Shown piece after piece: positions 11,746-23,311 of a DNA stretch of 64,000 bases; the stretch's first letter is position 1; the number at the start of each line of letters is the position of its first letter. This DNA is from Mytilus galloprovincialis (Eukaryota > Mollusca > Bivalvia > Mytilida > Mytilidae), in NCBI RefSeq assembly GCF_965363235.1, contig NC_134845.1:65005261-65069260 (forward strand). Direction: 5' to 3'. The translations under genes were made by a program, and so were the position numbers. The notes below the pieces were generated by a model that saw only the letters and a list, made by a program, of their open reading frames with translations, was not told the DNA's origin and ran no database searches.

Positions 11746-12722
11746 TAGTTTGGACAAAGATACATCGTATGGATCAACCAATTCGTGATGGTGTCCGTAA
11801 AATTTACAGAGTGTCATTTTTAATCTGTCCTCCTCATACCTTTGTTGGAGCAGTTTCTGCGTTAGGAGCACAATGCTGTATATGAAGTCCGTATAGTATG
11901 AACATGCACGAGAATAACGTTTTAATTGAGATATGTAAACACCCGATGGAGCAGAGGGTATGTTACTGCTGAGAAATGGGAAATTGATATTTGGGAAGTT
12001 GAAATCGTCCCGTTTATCATAGATTTTCGTGTGAAGTCGTCCATCTGTGTCAATATTGAGGAAAAGACCAAGGTATGAAGCAGTCCTTCTAGTATCAGTA
12101 TTATCCTTAATTTCAAGATCACTTAGATATATGAGATGCATATATTGGCTAAAATATGGGTTATTCAGTGATAGGACATCATCAATATATCGGAAAGTTA
12201 AATTAAAGAATTTCGCAAGGTGCTTTTTCTGTTTGTCTTTTAGAAGGGTTTCGATGAATTCTGCTTCATACGAGTACAAAAACAAATCGGCTAGTAGGGG
12301 TGCACAATAAGTACCGATTGTCTGTTGAAATATGAATCCTCCAAACTCAACAAATATATTGTCGATCAAAAAGTCAAGCATTTTCATAATATCATCTTCT
12401 GTATATTTTCCGGTCGATTCAGTGTGGTTCTTCACAAAATATGAAAAATTGTAACCCAAAACAAGAAATTTGTATCTACGATTCCCATTTTTATAGAAAT
12501 AGCTCTGTTTAATGAGATGATGGAGCCGATCTTTCAACTGAGCATGAGGAATAGTAATGTAAATGGTCGAAAAATCAAAAGTATTTATGTTGCTGCAAAA
12601 TTGCAAAGATTGTGATAAAAAATTAAGCAGTAGATCTTTCGAATTTTTGAGAATCCACATCTGGTTAACACCACTTGTAGAATATATCTCATCACAATAT
12701 TTTTGAATGTATTGTTTCCGCT
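11719..12722 (-). mobile_element. Reverse-transcriptase copy 1 (about 330 codons, damaged)
   Basis: Minus-strand frame with RT motifs: NTFDFSTIYITIPHAQ (motif A), CAPLLADLFLYSYE (motif B), FRYIDDVLSLNN (motif C, YIDD), then IYDKRDDFNFPNINFPFLSS and CKFYGHHHELVD. It opens abruptly at IQKYCDEIYSTSG with a stop just upstream, so the 5' part is missing. Motif B reads TIGTYCAPLL where sister copies have TIGIPMGTNCAPLL, a three-codon loss that probably inactivates it. Penelope-like or a related non-LTR lineage; the clade cannot be fixed by eye. It lies within the 9517-13112 element. Confidence 0.8.
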
Positions 12723-13112
12723 AAATCTACGTATTAATCAGAAATAAAAGGGATGGAACGGTATTCATATGGAACACGATGTTGACGTTATTGTTGAGAA
12801 CGTAGTAAGACCGCGGGATGAGCGTAGTATAATAGTGGTAAGAACGTGCTATAAACGCAGTAGAAGCGTGGAAAGATCGTGTTGAAATCGGATAACTCGT
12901 GGTATGGTCGTAGTGATAACGTGATGAGCGTAGAAAGACCTCGATAAGCGTAGTGAGGTCGCAGAATAAGCGCAGTGAGAACGTGGTATAATCGTAGCGT
13001 AATAAGGACGTAGTAGCATCGTGAAGGAAACGGAAATTTATATTTTCATGCCGCTCATACCACGACCTCACCACGATCTTCATTTATTTATGAGCATGGT
13101 CTAGTGGGACTG

Positions 13113-14220
13113 GGGCCTTAAATTAACATCCGACATTCAATAACTTTGTATCGGCTCGATGTCAGTGTTTGTCAAAGGTCAGCTGTTTATTCATTTCATT
13201 CTAAATATATTTGAACTCAGGCTTTTTTGGAACATACTTTAAATTTCTAATGAAGAGTGTCAATTTGATGGTTTAATCTCTTTATGTTATTCAAAATAAA
13301 CTATATAAAATTTAAAACAAAACATAGTGCACAGCCTTGAAAATGTAAGATGGGCAATTTGAATTGTGGCTACAGATTACAAATATTTCCCGTTGTTTGT
13401 GGTCGTTGAATATTGTTCCCGTGAAGTATTAGTATATCATGTATATCAGGTATTTCCTCCGTAGTTTCCTTTCTTCTTTTTGTTTAAAAAGTATACTATA
13501 TAGGTTATTAATTTATCACTAGAACTCATCAGCGAAATCGCGGGCATTTTAAGCTTAGTTGGAAGTATGTAAACTATTGTTGGATGAATTTTTGTAAAAC
13601 ATTTTATGTCTGGAGAATTTCAGAAAAGACAAGTGAAGTAGGTATATTGAGATAGGGCAATTTTTTTAACCCTCTCTCTTTTTTTCAAAGTCCGTTATTT
13701 TTTTGTTTTCTGTTATATTTCATAATTTTTTCGTTTCTGTATACTATGAACATATGTATATATATTATAAATAAAGTGTCTAAGATTCTTCTCCACGGCG
13801 ATCCGTGATTGCTATATAATATAGAGAGCCTCTATATATTATAGTAGTATAATCATAGTATACATACAAAAAAAAACCGAAAATAATTGTCCACTCCCAG
13901 AGTACCTTTTTAAAACTGAAACAAAAATTATGTTTAAGTTAATAACCGGTATTGTGTCTGACTTAAAAGTCGGTCTGAAGACGGAAACAATATCCGGACG
14001 CTTTTACTTTCGTTTTTCTCCTAAAATAACCCAAGCTTTATAATCATAATAATGGATGTCAAATGCGAGTATGCATGGTACCTAAAGGACACGGAGGCAT
14101 GAATTAATGTGATTATAAACCTGCCGTATTTTTCGTATTAATGAAAACATTGCAATAATTTGTGAATTTACAGTATAATATTTATTAAGATTTACGAATC
14201 TTGAAAATTATTCATACACA
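13113..14220. other. No gene seen
   Basis: AT-rich with several long T runs. No exon-like frame or repeat with another copy in the window was recognised. Confidence 0.45.
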
Positions 14221-14429
14221 CAACAATAGAAATAAGAAGATGAGGCATGAGTGTAACTAAGACAACTTTGAATCCTAGTCACAATGAGTAAAATGAAAAC
14301 AAATATAATTCAAAGAACGACATTAGCTCACAACAAACAGCAAGCTACAGCTATAGACGGCTCCAATATAACTAACGTAAAACAATTCAGACAGGGACAC
14401 GATTTTTTTAAATAAAAAACGAAAACAAG

Positions 14430-14640
14430 AATCACTTATGAACCTCATCATCAAACAACAACCACTGGAAAACAGGTTGCAGACTTATAACAACTGCACA
14501 CAAATAAAGCCGGTGTAAACGTTTCAACAGGCGTATACTTTTTAGCCTCACGCTAAACTGAAACAGTAGTGAAACATATCAACATAAATGGACACACTAT
14601 AAAATATCAATTTAAATGGTTTAACTCAATTGCTTATTTA
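14430..14640 (-). repeat. Family S3-related repeat fragment
   Basis: ATCAAACAACAACCACTGGA, AACAGGTTGCAGACTTA and GACACACTATAAAATAT match the order seen at 45940-46130, where they are the outer part of an inverted S3 copy. Confidence 0.5.
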
Positions 14641-15605
14641 GCAGAATCATAGCTCAAAAGATAGCATTGGATTCACTCTTTTTCTTTTATAGTATAGTTA
14701 GTGATCATTATCCCTGTTTCAATTTTTTAATAATCAGAAAAAAAAACTTTGATTTTAGTAAACTATGTGCATAATTGTTCACATGCAATGAGTAGAACTT
14801 TTATCAAAATATACCAATAACAAATTGAACTAGACGTGTTTAAACACAGGCATGTTTGCAAAAACTGTATGTATGAAATTACTCGATTGACTTATAAATT
14901 CATTAAAAAAAAAAGTAACAGAATTGACTGCTAAAAATCTGATAATTCTTTTTTGCATTCATACTAAAAATCATTTGTTGATAAAATCACAGATTTACAG
15001 GTTAAATTATTTATTTGTGTATGAGGGTTTGGGTATTTTTCTCAGCCTTTTCTTCTTCTGTTTTTTCTAAAAGACATAAAAAAATATATACGAGAAATAA
15101 AAGTAAAATGTACTACTATTTTTATTTAAAGTTCAAAACATTAAGTTTTAAAGTTTAAGTCTAAGAGTTTATACTGACATTGATGCTTACAGGTTGTCAT
15201 CTGAACATATCAGAGAAAGGTTCCGAAAACTACACAATATGTGAAATAATAGACAATTAATTACCTGTTGAAAAAATATATGAATGCATTAATATCAATA
15301 AATCACCCAAAATACAAGCAATTTCTTACCATTCGGTGATAGGAATAATATGTCCAAAAAAGAATTGTCTTTATTTACACTATTACATGTATTACATAAT
15401 CTAACTCTGTGTATTAAAATGCCTGCATAAGAATGTATATGATGATTGGACTTATCAATATGCATGGTAGGCGTATACGAAACCAGAGACATCGAAAACG
15501 AATACATTTACTTTTGTTAATTTCCTCAAAGCAATCCAATAGGATTTTGACATTTCTTCTAGAAAAGGATGCACGTGTGACATCAAGCTTTCAACGGTAA
15601 TACAA
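14641..15605. other. No gene seen
   Basis: AT-rich spacer; no supported exon or named repeat. Confidence 0.45.
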
Positions 15606-15609
15606 TTTA

Positions 15610-15850
15610 AATATAAATAAAGGCAACAGTAGTATACCGCTGTTCAAAACTCATAAATCCATGGACAAAAAACAAAATCGGGGTAACAAACTAAAACTGA
15701 GGGAAACGTATTAAATATAAAAGGAGAACAACGACACAACATTAAAATGTAACACACACAGAAACGGACTAAGCATTAGACAAAATCCTATGAGAATAAC
15801 AAATATAACATCAAAACCAAATACATGAATAGATATCTAAAAGCAAAAAA
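15610..15850 (+). repeat. Dispersed repeat family S6
   Basis: AAAGGCAACAGTAGTATACC, GTAACAAACTAAAACTGAGG and CACACACAGAAACGG, then GACAAAATCC.ATGAGAATAA, as in the copy at 62290-62610. Confidence 0.6.
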
Positions 15851-16669
15851 TGTAATATTGTGTTAAACGCGAAAAATTACATTCGTTATAGTAAATAAAC
15901 AAATAAAAATCAACAGCAAATCGAAATTCACGTTTTGAAATCAGTTGTGTTCACAAGAATGTCAAAAGGGAATTTGATTGAACAGACTGTTTACGTAAAT
16001 AAAAAAAGGTGTTGATAGCCCTTAGATGATACACACTTGAAAATAATCGGTCATGAGTGACGAAGAGATAGTTTTCGCTATCCTTTTTCTTTCCCATAAC
16101 ATAAAAGTTAAAGTTCAATTATTTAAATTAAAAAACGGAGATGGTTTGTCAAACGTTAAAACACATGAACATTTTAATGAAATGCTTTCGAAGACTGCAG
16201 AAGTTTATGAAATACCAGCGCATGGAAACAATATCAAATTAAAAAAAAATACTCTGCCCACTAGAAACCGTCTCGCATCAACTAGAGTGATCACAAAAAA
16301 ATTGAAGATCGAAGATTCTCGTAAACGACTACATTTAACATATCTTTTAAGTCTACATAATAAAATCATTGTACAATGCACATATATTGAACATCCAACA
16401 TTAATATTGATAATATAGGTCTTGAAACATCATATGATTCAGGTTAAACGTAGCAACTGCAATTAATCAATTAGACATGTTCCTGATTTTATACCTAATT
16501 TTCCCTTATATGTGTTTAAAATTCATGATGAATATCGACTAAACTGGATCAAATATTAGTCAATTACATATTATTTACTACGAGTTATGAACTAATTTCT
16601 TTTAACACAATTTGTCATTAAAGAAAGTTTCCGCGTAATGAGGTACCCAAAATTCACCCTTTTCTCCAT

Positions 16670-16810
16670 AAGAAAATACCTGTACCAAGTTAGGAATTCA
16701 ACAGTTGTTATCCATTCGTTTGATCTGATTGATATTTGGAATTTGCGTTTTGCTTTTAAACTTTCCGTTTAAAATTATACTGAGTTCAGTATTTTTATTT
16801 TTATACTTTT
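16670..16810 (+). repeat. Dispersed repeat family S4
   Basis: ATACCTGTACCAAGTTAGGA, CAACAGTTGTTATCCATTCG and TGAGTTCAGTATTTTTAT match the other S4 copies. Confidence 0.55.
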
Positions 16811-17213
16811 TTGTTCGTTCAACAAGATTTTATTCAGTGTGAACGTGAAATACGTGTCCAATCTTTCATTGATAAAGTAACGTAATATATCTACAATTCA
16901 ACGAACAAGTACTGTTGCTTGTCAGAATAACAAAAAGATGGACATTTTTTTGTCAATCCAATACTGGTCCCCCTTGAGTCAAACAATACGTCGTTGTAGC
17001 ATAACATGTTTTTGATCGATTTCTATCATTGTAAATGACTATGACAGATTTTCAAGTTGAGAGAGTTGGTCTAGTACAAAAATGGATTCATATGCAAGTC
17101 GATTTGTTCAAGATATGTATTGTAAATTCTTCTGAGCGAAAACAGACATTAATCTTGTATTGTTTCTAATATATCTTGGAAGAAATTCTTTCGATAATAA
17201 TAATTTTTACATG

Positions 17214-17299
17214 TTGGGGAATATTGTCCCGAGTAGAATTTTATATTGCACGAGCTTGTGAGTGCAATATATGTTCTACGAGGAAACAATATTCCCCAA
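17214..17299. repeat. Long hairpin
   Basis: Outer arms TTGGGGAATATTGT (17214-17227) and ACAATATTCCCCAA (17286-17299) are perfect. Inner arms GAGTAGAATTTTATATTGCA.. and ..GTGCAATATATGTTCTACG pair with small bulges around a 10-base loop. Confidence 0.7.
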
Positions 17300-18138
17300 T
17301 ATTCATGCAATAACCCTTTTATTGTTTAGAAAATATAATATTTGAAATTAAAAATTGGTTTAAACTAAGATTTTGTTGTTGATGAAGTCATGAATTTTGA
17401 AGAGTTATTGCACTAGTGCAATATTAGAATTTATTGCACGCGTACTTTTTGGTTACTTATTGATGAGAAGTATTATGTTGCTTTGCTAAACAATAATAAT
17501 TTTTACTTGTTGTGAGCATTTGACGATGTCAAACAAAAACGTAAAAAGCCAATTTGTGTATACTTATAAAGGTAAGCTAACTAAGAGCAGCTTAAATATA
17601 TGTAATACTTTACATATTAAGTTATAATTCAACGTTGCTTCCGTATTTTTACTTTTGATAGCAGTAATATTGTGTTTATAGACGTCTTCCGTGTATCAAA
17701 ATAAACATTTATTCAAAACATTGAATATCATGAATATATTAAGTATAAATTATAAAGGTATGGTAAGTCAACAGAATGTATAAAACATCATTAGCGTCGC
17801 GTCGGAAAACACACACACTGTATGAGTATGAGCATTAAAATTTCTTTAGAAAAGCAGGTTCGCCAAATTAATTTCTGTTTTCGTAACATGTAAAAAAAAA
17901 TTATATACTTTCCGTTTCTTAGAATATTTTTTATCCTGCGATTTGAAACTGACGCAATGAATTGTTTCTTTTTTCTTATTTCTTATTTCATATAAATGTC
18001 GTCCAGAAAGCGTTGTCATAGAGATAACTCCCCATCAGAGAATAATGACGTAGGAGGTAAATATCGATTATCTTCAGATTTTCAAAAATGAACAACAAAC
18101 AATCTATTTGAAAAGTAGTTAATATAATATGAAAATTA

Positions 18139-18931
18139 TCCGGACCATAAGAATATTTGACCATACGCGTATGATCATGTCCATATGCGTATTCTCATAT
18201 TGTTGGACCATATGAGTATATACTCGTTTGTTTATTAACAGGCCGGTCCATTTGTACCATATGGGTATTTTTTCATATATATATATGCAAAAACTTTTCA
18301 ACAATACGTAGAATGAACTTTATCTATAAACAATACAACAAAGGTTACATGAAATGTATTAATTTTATATAATTCAAAGGCTACCAAAAACTGTTTTGTT
18401 TTATTTGAAGAAGGGTAGACCATTCAAAATGGCGACTTATATCCAATTAGGATTTTTCAGTATACAAATATAACATAGAAAATACAGAAAATAATTTTGC
18501 CAAGGTTAAAAATGTTAAAAATGTAATACAAATAGACAGGAAATACGAACAAAAGTTTGAAAAACATTGATAAACAAAATTATAGAGACGAAACGCGCGT
18601 CTAGCGTACTAAATTATAATCCTGTTACCTTTGATAACTATTTCAATCTGCTAAACAAGTCACTGTGGTTTTGACTAGTGAGTAAAACTATTTTTGTGAA
18701 GCTGCTTATTCTTATTAAGATTATCTTGTTGTAATAATATAATAAAATACAATACAATGACTACAATGGTCATTCATTACGAAAAGTTGAGTATTAAAAG
18801 GAAACGCGTTAGTTACTCCGATCATACGCGTACGGTCTGACCAAACGCGTAAAGTCAAACCATATGAGTATATACGCATATGGGCATGACCATGCGCGGA
18901 TAGTCCAAATACTCATAGTAAATAGTCCGGA
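18139..18931. mobile_element. Inverted-repeat element with ATACGCGTAT-type words
   Basis: Ends TCCGGACCAT (18139) and its inverted form ATAGTCCGGA (18931). Near each end is a cluster of palindrome-like words: ACCATACGCGTATGATC, CCATATGCGTAT, ACCATATGAGTATATAC on the left; the same kinds inverted at 18815-18915. The middle is AT-rich with an S5 fragment and no coding sequence. Confidence 0.5.
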
Positions 18932-19620
18932 AATATATGTTAAAATCAGAAACAAACGACAAATACTGAATAACAGCCACCTTTCTTTTACAGTTACGTA
19001 AGTATTCAAACAATTCCAACTTTCTTGAATCAATATTATCGATTGACTGTCCTGAACTTTATTCGTACCATGTTCTTACACGTAATCTCGATTTACCTGC
19101 ATGCTCTTATTTTTTTCAAAAGAAATAAAGTTAAGTACTCGTACTTGTATATTCATGCATATACTCTATACCTATTATATATCATTCATACAATTGGAAC
19201 TTTTGGTGTAGTGATATTTTTTGTGTTTCTCTCTACAAAAAGCCATGTGTTTTATTTGATGAGAGTAATGTTGGATCTCGTACAGTGAGTGAGTCAATGT
19301 TTGGCACTATATTAGTAGGCGATCGCATTCATATTTTCATTTTTTTAATTTTTACTCGATTTATCCTTTTTTCCGACTTGATGATTATTTTTATTTAATA
19401 AACGTGTGGTTTGTTTGATCTCAGTTCTTCATTGGTAAAAACTCGATTATGACGTCAAATTTTCTTGCTTTCTTCTGCATTTCCCGTTGTGACAGCATGA
19501 AAAAAGCGACCATTCCTGATGACGTGAAAGAACACATCTTTTTACAGATCATTTCAAAAGAAGAAATAATTTGCCTGCATTTTGTTTAAAAATCATAAGT
19601 GAAACAGGTTCAACAACTAA
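18932..19620. other. No gene seen
   Basis: AT-rich spacer; the frames present lack splice sites or domain features. Confidence 0.4.
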
Positions 19621-19624
19621 ATCT

Positions 19625-19687
19625 CGATATTTATCCACTCTCGACAATAAAATTTTATATTTAACTGTCTCGAGTGGATAAATATCG
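19625..19687. repeat. Short hairpin
   Basis: CGATATTTATCCACTCTCGACA (two words joined) at 19625-19646 pairs with 19666-19687, differing at two bases, across a 19-base loop. Confidence 0.65.
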
Positions 19688-19721
19688 TATTACACTCCAA
19701 ACAGTGGTAGAATCTATATTT

Positions 19722-19975
19722 CATATTTACTTTGTAAGTCTTTGACATTTGATTTAGTAGTGTTTAATGAAGCAGACGTCTTAACCGCATTTATGGCATC
19801 TTGAAGGAGCATTATATCAGTACAGCTTTTATGATCAACTGCAATACAAGCGGGGCAACAATCCTTGTCGTGGTACTCTCAATAATTTTCATATTTCATT
19901 GTATGGGCTTCGCAATAATTAACGATTGAATCAGATAAATCGACTGGTAAAAGAAAGTCATGGTGAGCAGCAAAA
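19722..19975 (-). pseudogene. Broken B-box 2 exon of a TRIM-like gene
   Basis: The minus-strand frame reads YCEAHTMKYENY, a TGA, EYHDKDCCPACIAVDHKSC and then LLQDAINAVKTSASLN. This is the B-box 2 plus start of coiled coil seen in the gene at 27-29 kb (FCTEHDMKFENYC...CCPAC). The TGA replaces the expected zinc-binding Cys codon, and another stop lies upstream. No propeller part follows. Confidence 0.7.
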
Positions 19976-20063
19976 CTGAGTCATAAAAGATAAGAACTGA
20001 TTTTTTTTCTATTGAGATTGAGAGGTAGAGAATAAACTCATCATAGATACCAGGACTAAATTT

Positions 20064-20285
20064 TGTATATACGCCAGACGTGCGTTTCGTCTACAAAAGA
20101 CTCATCAGTGACGCTTGAATCCAAAAAAGTTTTTTAAAAAAGCCAAATAAAGTACAAAGTTGAAGAGCATTGAGATCCAAAATTCCTAAAAGTGTTGCCA
20201 AATACAGCTAAGGTAATCTATGCCTGAGGTAGAAAAGCCTTATTATTTCAAAAAATTCAAAATTTTGTAAACAGTTAATTTATAA
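20064..20285 (+). repeat. Dispersed repeat family S5
   Basis: TACGCCAGACGTGCGTTTCG, AAAGACTCATCAGTGACGCT, AGTGTTGCCAAATACAGCTA and TTTTGTAAACAGTTAATTTA. Related to 10930-11095. Confidence 0.6.
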
Positions 20286-20309
20286 ATATATAACAATATC
20301 AATGATAAT

Positions 20310-20410
20310 TCATGTCAGCACAAAAAAGTGCTGACTACTGGGCTTGTGATACCCTCGGGGAAATAAATCTCCACCAGCAGTGGTATCGACCCAGTGGTTG
20401 TAAATAAAAG
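20310..20410 (+). repeat. Repeat-like unit with GTGCTGACTACTGGGC
   Basis: GTCAGCACAAAAAAGTGCTG is itself a short hairpin, followed by GATACCCTCGGGG and a CCACCAGCAGTGGTATCGAC palindrome. Probably the tail of an S5-type repeat; only one copy in the window. Confidence 0.35.
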
Positions 20411-20617
20411 AGGAGACATGAGAAAAAGATAAGGAGAGAGTAAAATGAATTTGTTGATGTCATAATTTATAAAAAAAATATCAGTGATATTTACTCACAA
20501 TTTTGTGTAATGTTCATCAGTACAAAATATGTTTATAAGCATAAAAGACTTGTTACATATACATGCATTTGTACGTTTACTAATATAATTGTGAAAAATA
20601 ATGTCTAATCTCAAACC

Positions 20618-20740
20618 TGATAAATAGTCAAATTCGGTAGGTCACATTCGTGATAAGGTACACGGCGGCCTTCGGCTGCAATCTGCTCTTTGTTTGGGTT
20701 GTTGTCTCTTGAACATATTCCCCAGTTCTATTCCTAAATT
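20618..20740. repeat. Joined fragments: RT 3' tail and S1 SINE
   Basis: 20618-20654 is the inverted GTGACCTACCGAATT segment of the RT 3' tail. 20665-20740 is a partial S1 copy (GGGTTGTTGTCTCTTGAACA). Confidence 0.5.
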
Positions 20741-20864
20741 TATCAGATGAGTGTTATAACTTGTGCATTTCGACATAGAAAAAATCAGAAGACAGCTGAA
20801 AAATCATGTATACTCACCAATGTTATCAGATGAGTTAAATCCCATTGATAATTATAATAAATTA

Positions 20865-21160
20865 CATTTAAAAAAGAAGAAGTGGTATAAATGCCAGTGT
20901 GAAAACTCTTAACAAGAGCCCAAATGACACAAAAATCAACAACTATAAGGCACTGTATGGCCTTCAACCCATATCGCATAGTCAGCTATTAAAGGCCCCG
21001 AAATGACAAATGTAAAACAATACAAACGAGAAAATTAACGGTCTAGTTTATCATGTTTATATACAAAAATGAATGAAAAACAAATGTGTAACACATCAAC
21101 AAAAGACAACCATTGAATAACAGGCTCCTGACATGGGACAGGCACATACATTCATTTCAT
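20865..21160 (-). repeat. Dispersed repeat family S3, inverted
   Basis: Reads GTGGTATAAATGCCAGTGTG, GGCACTGTATGGCCTTCAAC, GCTATTAAAGGCCCCGAAAT, ATACAAACGAGAAAATTAAC and then AACACATCAACAAAAGACAA, the reverse of the plus-oriented S3 copies plus extra 5' sequence. Confidence 0.6.
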
Positions 21161-21734
21161 ATTGCAGTGATCTGTTTACCAAATTAGGTCTTACATTCAT
21201 CTTACCTTATAATCACTGTAATGTTTACTTTGTATTTGAATGATATATAATACAAACAGGAATTCAAGAGTAAGGGTGGTAATCAGTTATCTACAAATAC
21301 ATAGGGTTGTGAAATCATATGCAAACACAGTTCAAAAATTTGGTTCAATATTGTTCCAATACATTTGTCGTGATTTGTTAATTATGCAATACATTAGTCA
21401 TGATATCAAAATGTAAAGTCAATAGTTTTTGATAAATGTATGTTGAAAATGTAGGTAAATATCTAATATATATATATGCAAAACAACACATGCAAAACTT
21501 TTTTCGTTTATGTATTTTGATTTATCTTGCTTAAACAATAACCGAAAAAAAAACTGATATCAATCTTATTATATACGTTTCGAACTAAATATAAATTGGA
21601 CATGCCAAAAAGAAAATCTTCGCTTGTGTAAATAATCATTATATGTACTTATCTTATACACATTATGACTGTGATTGAGAGTTGTTTCATTGGCATTCAT
21701 ATCTCATCTTCTTATATCTTTTCATTTTATATGT

Positions 21735-21850
21735 CACATATCAAAATAAGAAGATGTGCTATGATTGCCAATCAAGAAATTCTCTAGACAACATATGACA
21801 CCGGAATTGACAACTATATGTCAACGTCCGTATTTGAAGATCTTGACAGG
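21735..21850 (-). repeat. SINE-like family S2, inverted
   Basis: AAGAAGATGTGCTATGATTG, CCAATCAAGAAATTCTC and GACAACTATATGTCAACGTC are the reverse of S2 landmarks. Confidence 0.45.
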
Positions 21851-22490
21851 ATAAACAATTTTGAAAATTGAAACATTGATATTGGTGTACTAGAGCAGTG
21901 TATGCACAATCCCCTGATCAGAATACGGTATATTGGAGAAAAAACGTAGTAGTCAGTAGGGATATTTAAAGGCCACAGTTTTAGTCAAGTGGTATCATCC
22001 TCATGAGAAAACGTAAATCAAATATTAAACATTAAACCGTGAGGTTTGATTTTAATCTTAGCTAGTACCGTCCCATAGGTCAATAGCAATAATCATCAAA
22101 CTGTGACATTAAACTGTATAACTTTATCAATGGAAACTTAAGGACATAGATTAGATCGGGGAAACGAAATCGTTGCAAATGTTTAGTTATAGCAAATACC
22201 AATGATGTGGAGAAACCACTGAGTACGCTTCCTTTGAATCCGTCTACGCTGAAAAATTGAAATGCTTAAAAACAGCAAATACAATACAAATGATGTGTTT
22301 TTAATTTGATAGATGCTCTTGTGCTTGTTAGTAAAGTTGTTTGTTTTAAGATTGTAACTAAGTGATGACTGCTGTACCCATATTTGGACTATTTTATTTA
22401 TTATGTCTTTTGTTCACGCATCGTTTTAAATATAACGGAATTTGATGATACTGTCGTACAAGTGAGAGGTTTAGCGCTATAAAACCATTC
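21851..22490. other. No gene seen
   Basis: No supported exon or repeat. Confidence 0.4.
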
Positions 22491-22494
22491 TATA

Positions 22495-22645
22495 TTTGAA
22501 AATGCCTGTTCCAAGTCAGGAATATGGCAGTTGTTGTCCATTCGATTGATGTGTTTTGTCATTTGAATTTTGCCATGTGATTAGGGTCTCTCCGACTGAA
22601 TTTTCCTCGGAGTTCAGTATTTTTGTGATTTTACTTTTTTGTATG
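22495..22645 (+). repeat. Dispersed repeat family S4, best copy
   Basis: AAAATGCCTGTTCCAAGTCA, GGAATATGGCAGTTGTTGTC, GATGTGTTTTGTCATTTGAA and AGTATTTTTGTGATTTTACT. Confidence 0.65.
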
Positions 22646-23311
22646 TATTGGGTTGTACCAATGCATGTTCATTTTTACTTTCTCAGGGAAACCTTCCTAC
22701 ATCATTACACATACTATTATGTTTCGATTGATATTTGAAAGTTTAACATAAGTATTGTTCCAAGTACGTTATATTTACCTGAAACAATTTGTCTTGTTTA
22801 TGTATTATGCATGGCGCTACGAAGACTTATGCTACGCCTCGGATTATAGGGAATCAAATCAAAATTAGATGTTACCTCGTCACATTCTCTGTGTGCCTTT
22901 CCCAAATCGGTAGCCTGTATTTCAGTCGTTGTAGTTGGTTCCTGTCAGTCTGTCTTATTGGTGTTTTTTTTTTCTTTCAAAATTTTTTTTATTGTAAATC
23001 AATGGCGAAATATAATACAAAGGGATATTCAAACTTATTAGTTTTGAACAAATCAGATCATCAAAACCCTCTTTACACGGAACACCGCTAGTTGATTATA
23101 ACCTATGAGAAAATCTATAAAAGTAACCTTAACTATAATTCCCTTATATTAATCTGTTTCATCAACATTAAAAACAACAGACTATAGTTATTTTCAAAAA
23201 CAACATACTGTTCCGTTTCAATGAAGAAAAAGGCTTTTGCCGATAGGTAGACACTATGTTTGGTATAATTGTGTTTAGCATCCGTGAATCGATGTATGCG
23301 TTTGTCATTAT

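Larger units (their letters stand above)
9517..13112. mobile_element. Large inverted-repeat element with CGTAGT-word arms
   Basis: Ends are perfect 12-bp inverted repeats, CAGTCCCACTAG at 9517-9528 and CTAGTGGGACTG at 13101-13112. Inside them are subterminal arrays of a degenerate word of about 10 bases (ATCGTAGTAA, GTCGTGGTGA, AGCGTAGTGA). The left array (9540-10015) changes strand near 9815; the right array (12790-13080) is mostly one strand. The centre holds unrelated repeats and a reverse-transcriptase copy, presumably inserted later. No transposase and no clear target duplication are seen. Confidence 0.6.

Noticed and set aside
12727..13083. 118-codon frame rich in YDYTT-like repeats
   Set aside because: Translation of the CGTAGT word array.
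16053..16418. 121-codon plus-strand open frame starting MSDEEIVFAILFL
   Set aside because: Longest unexplained frame in a 2-kb spacer and mildly protein-like, but no domain, splice context or paralogue in the window could be found.
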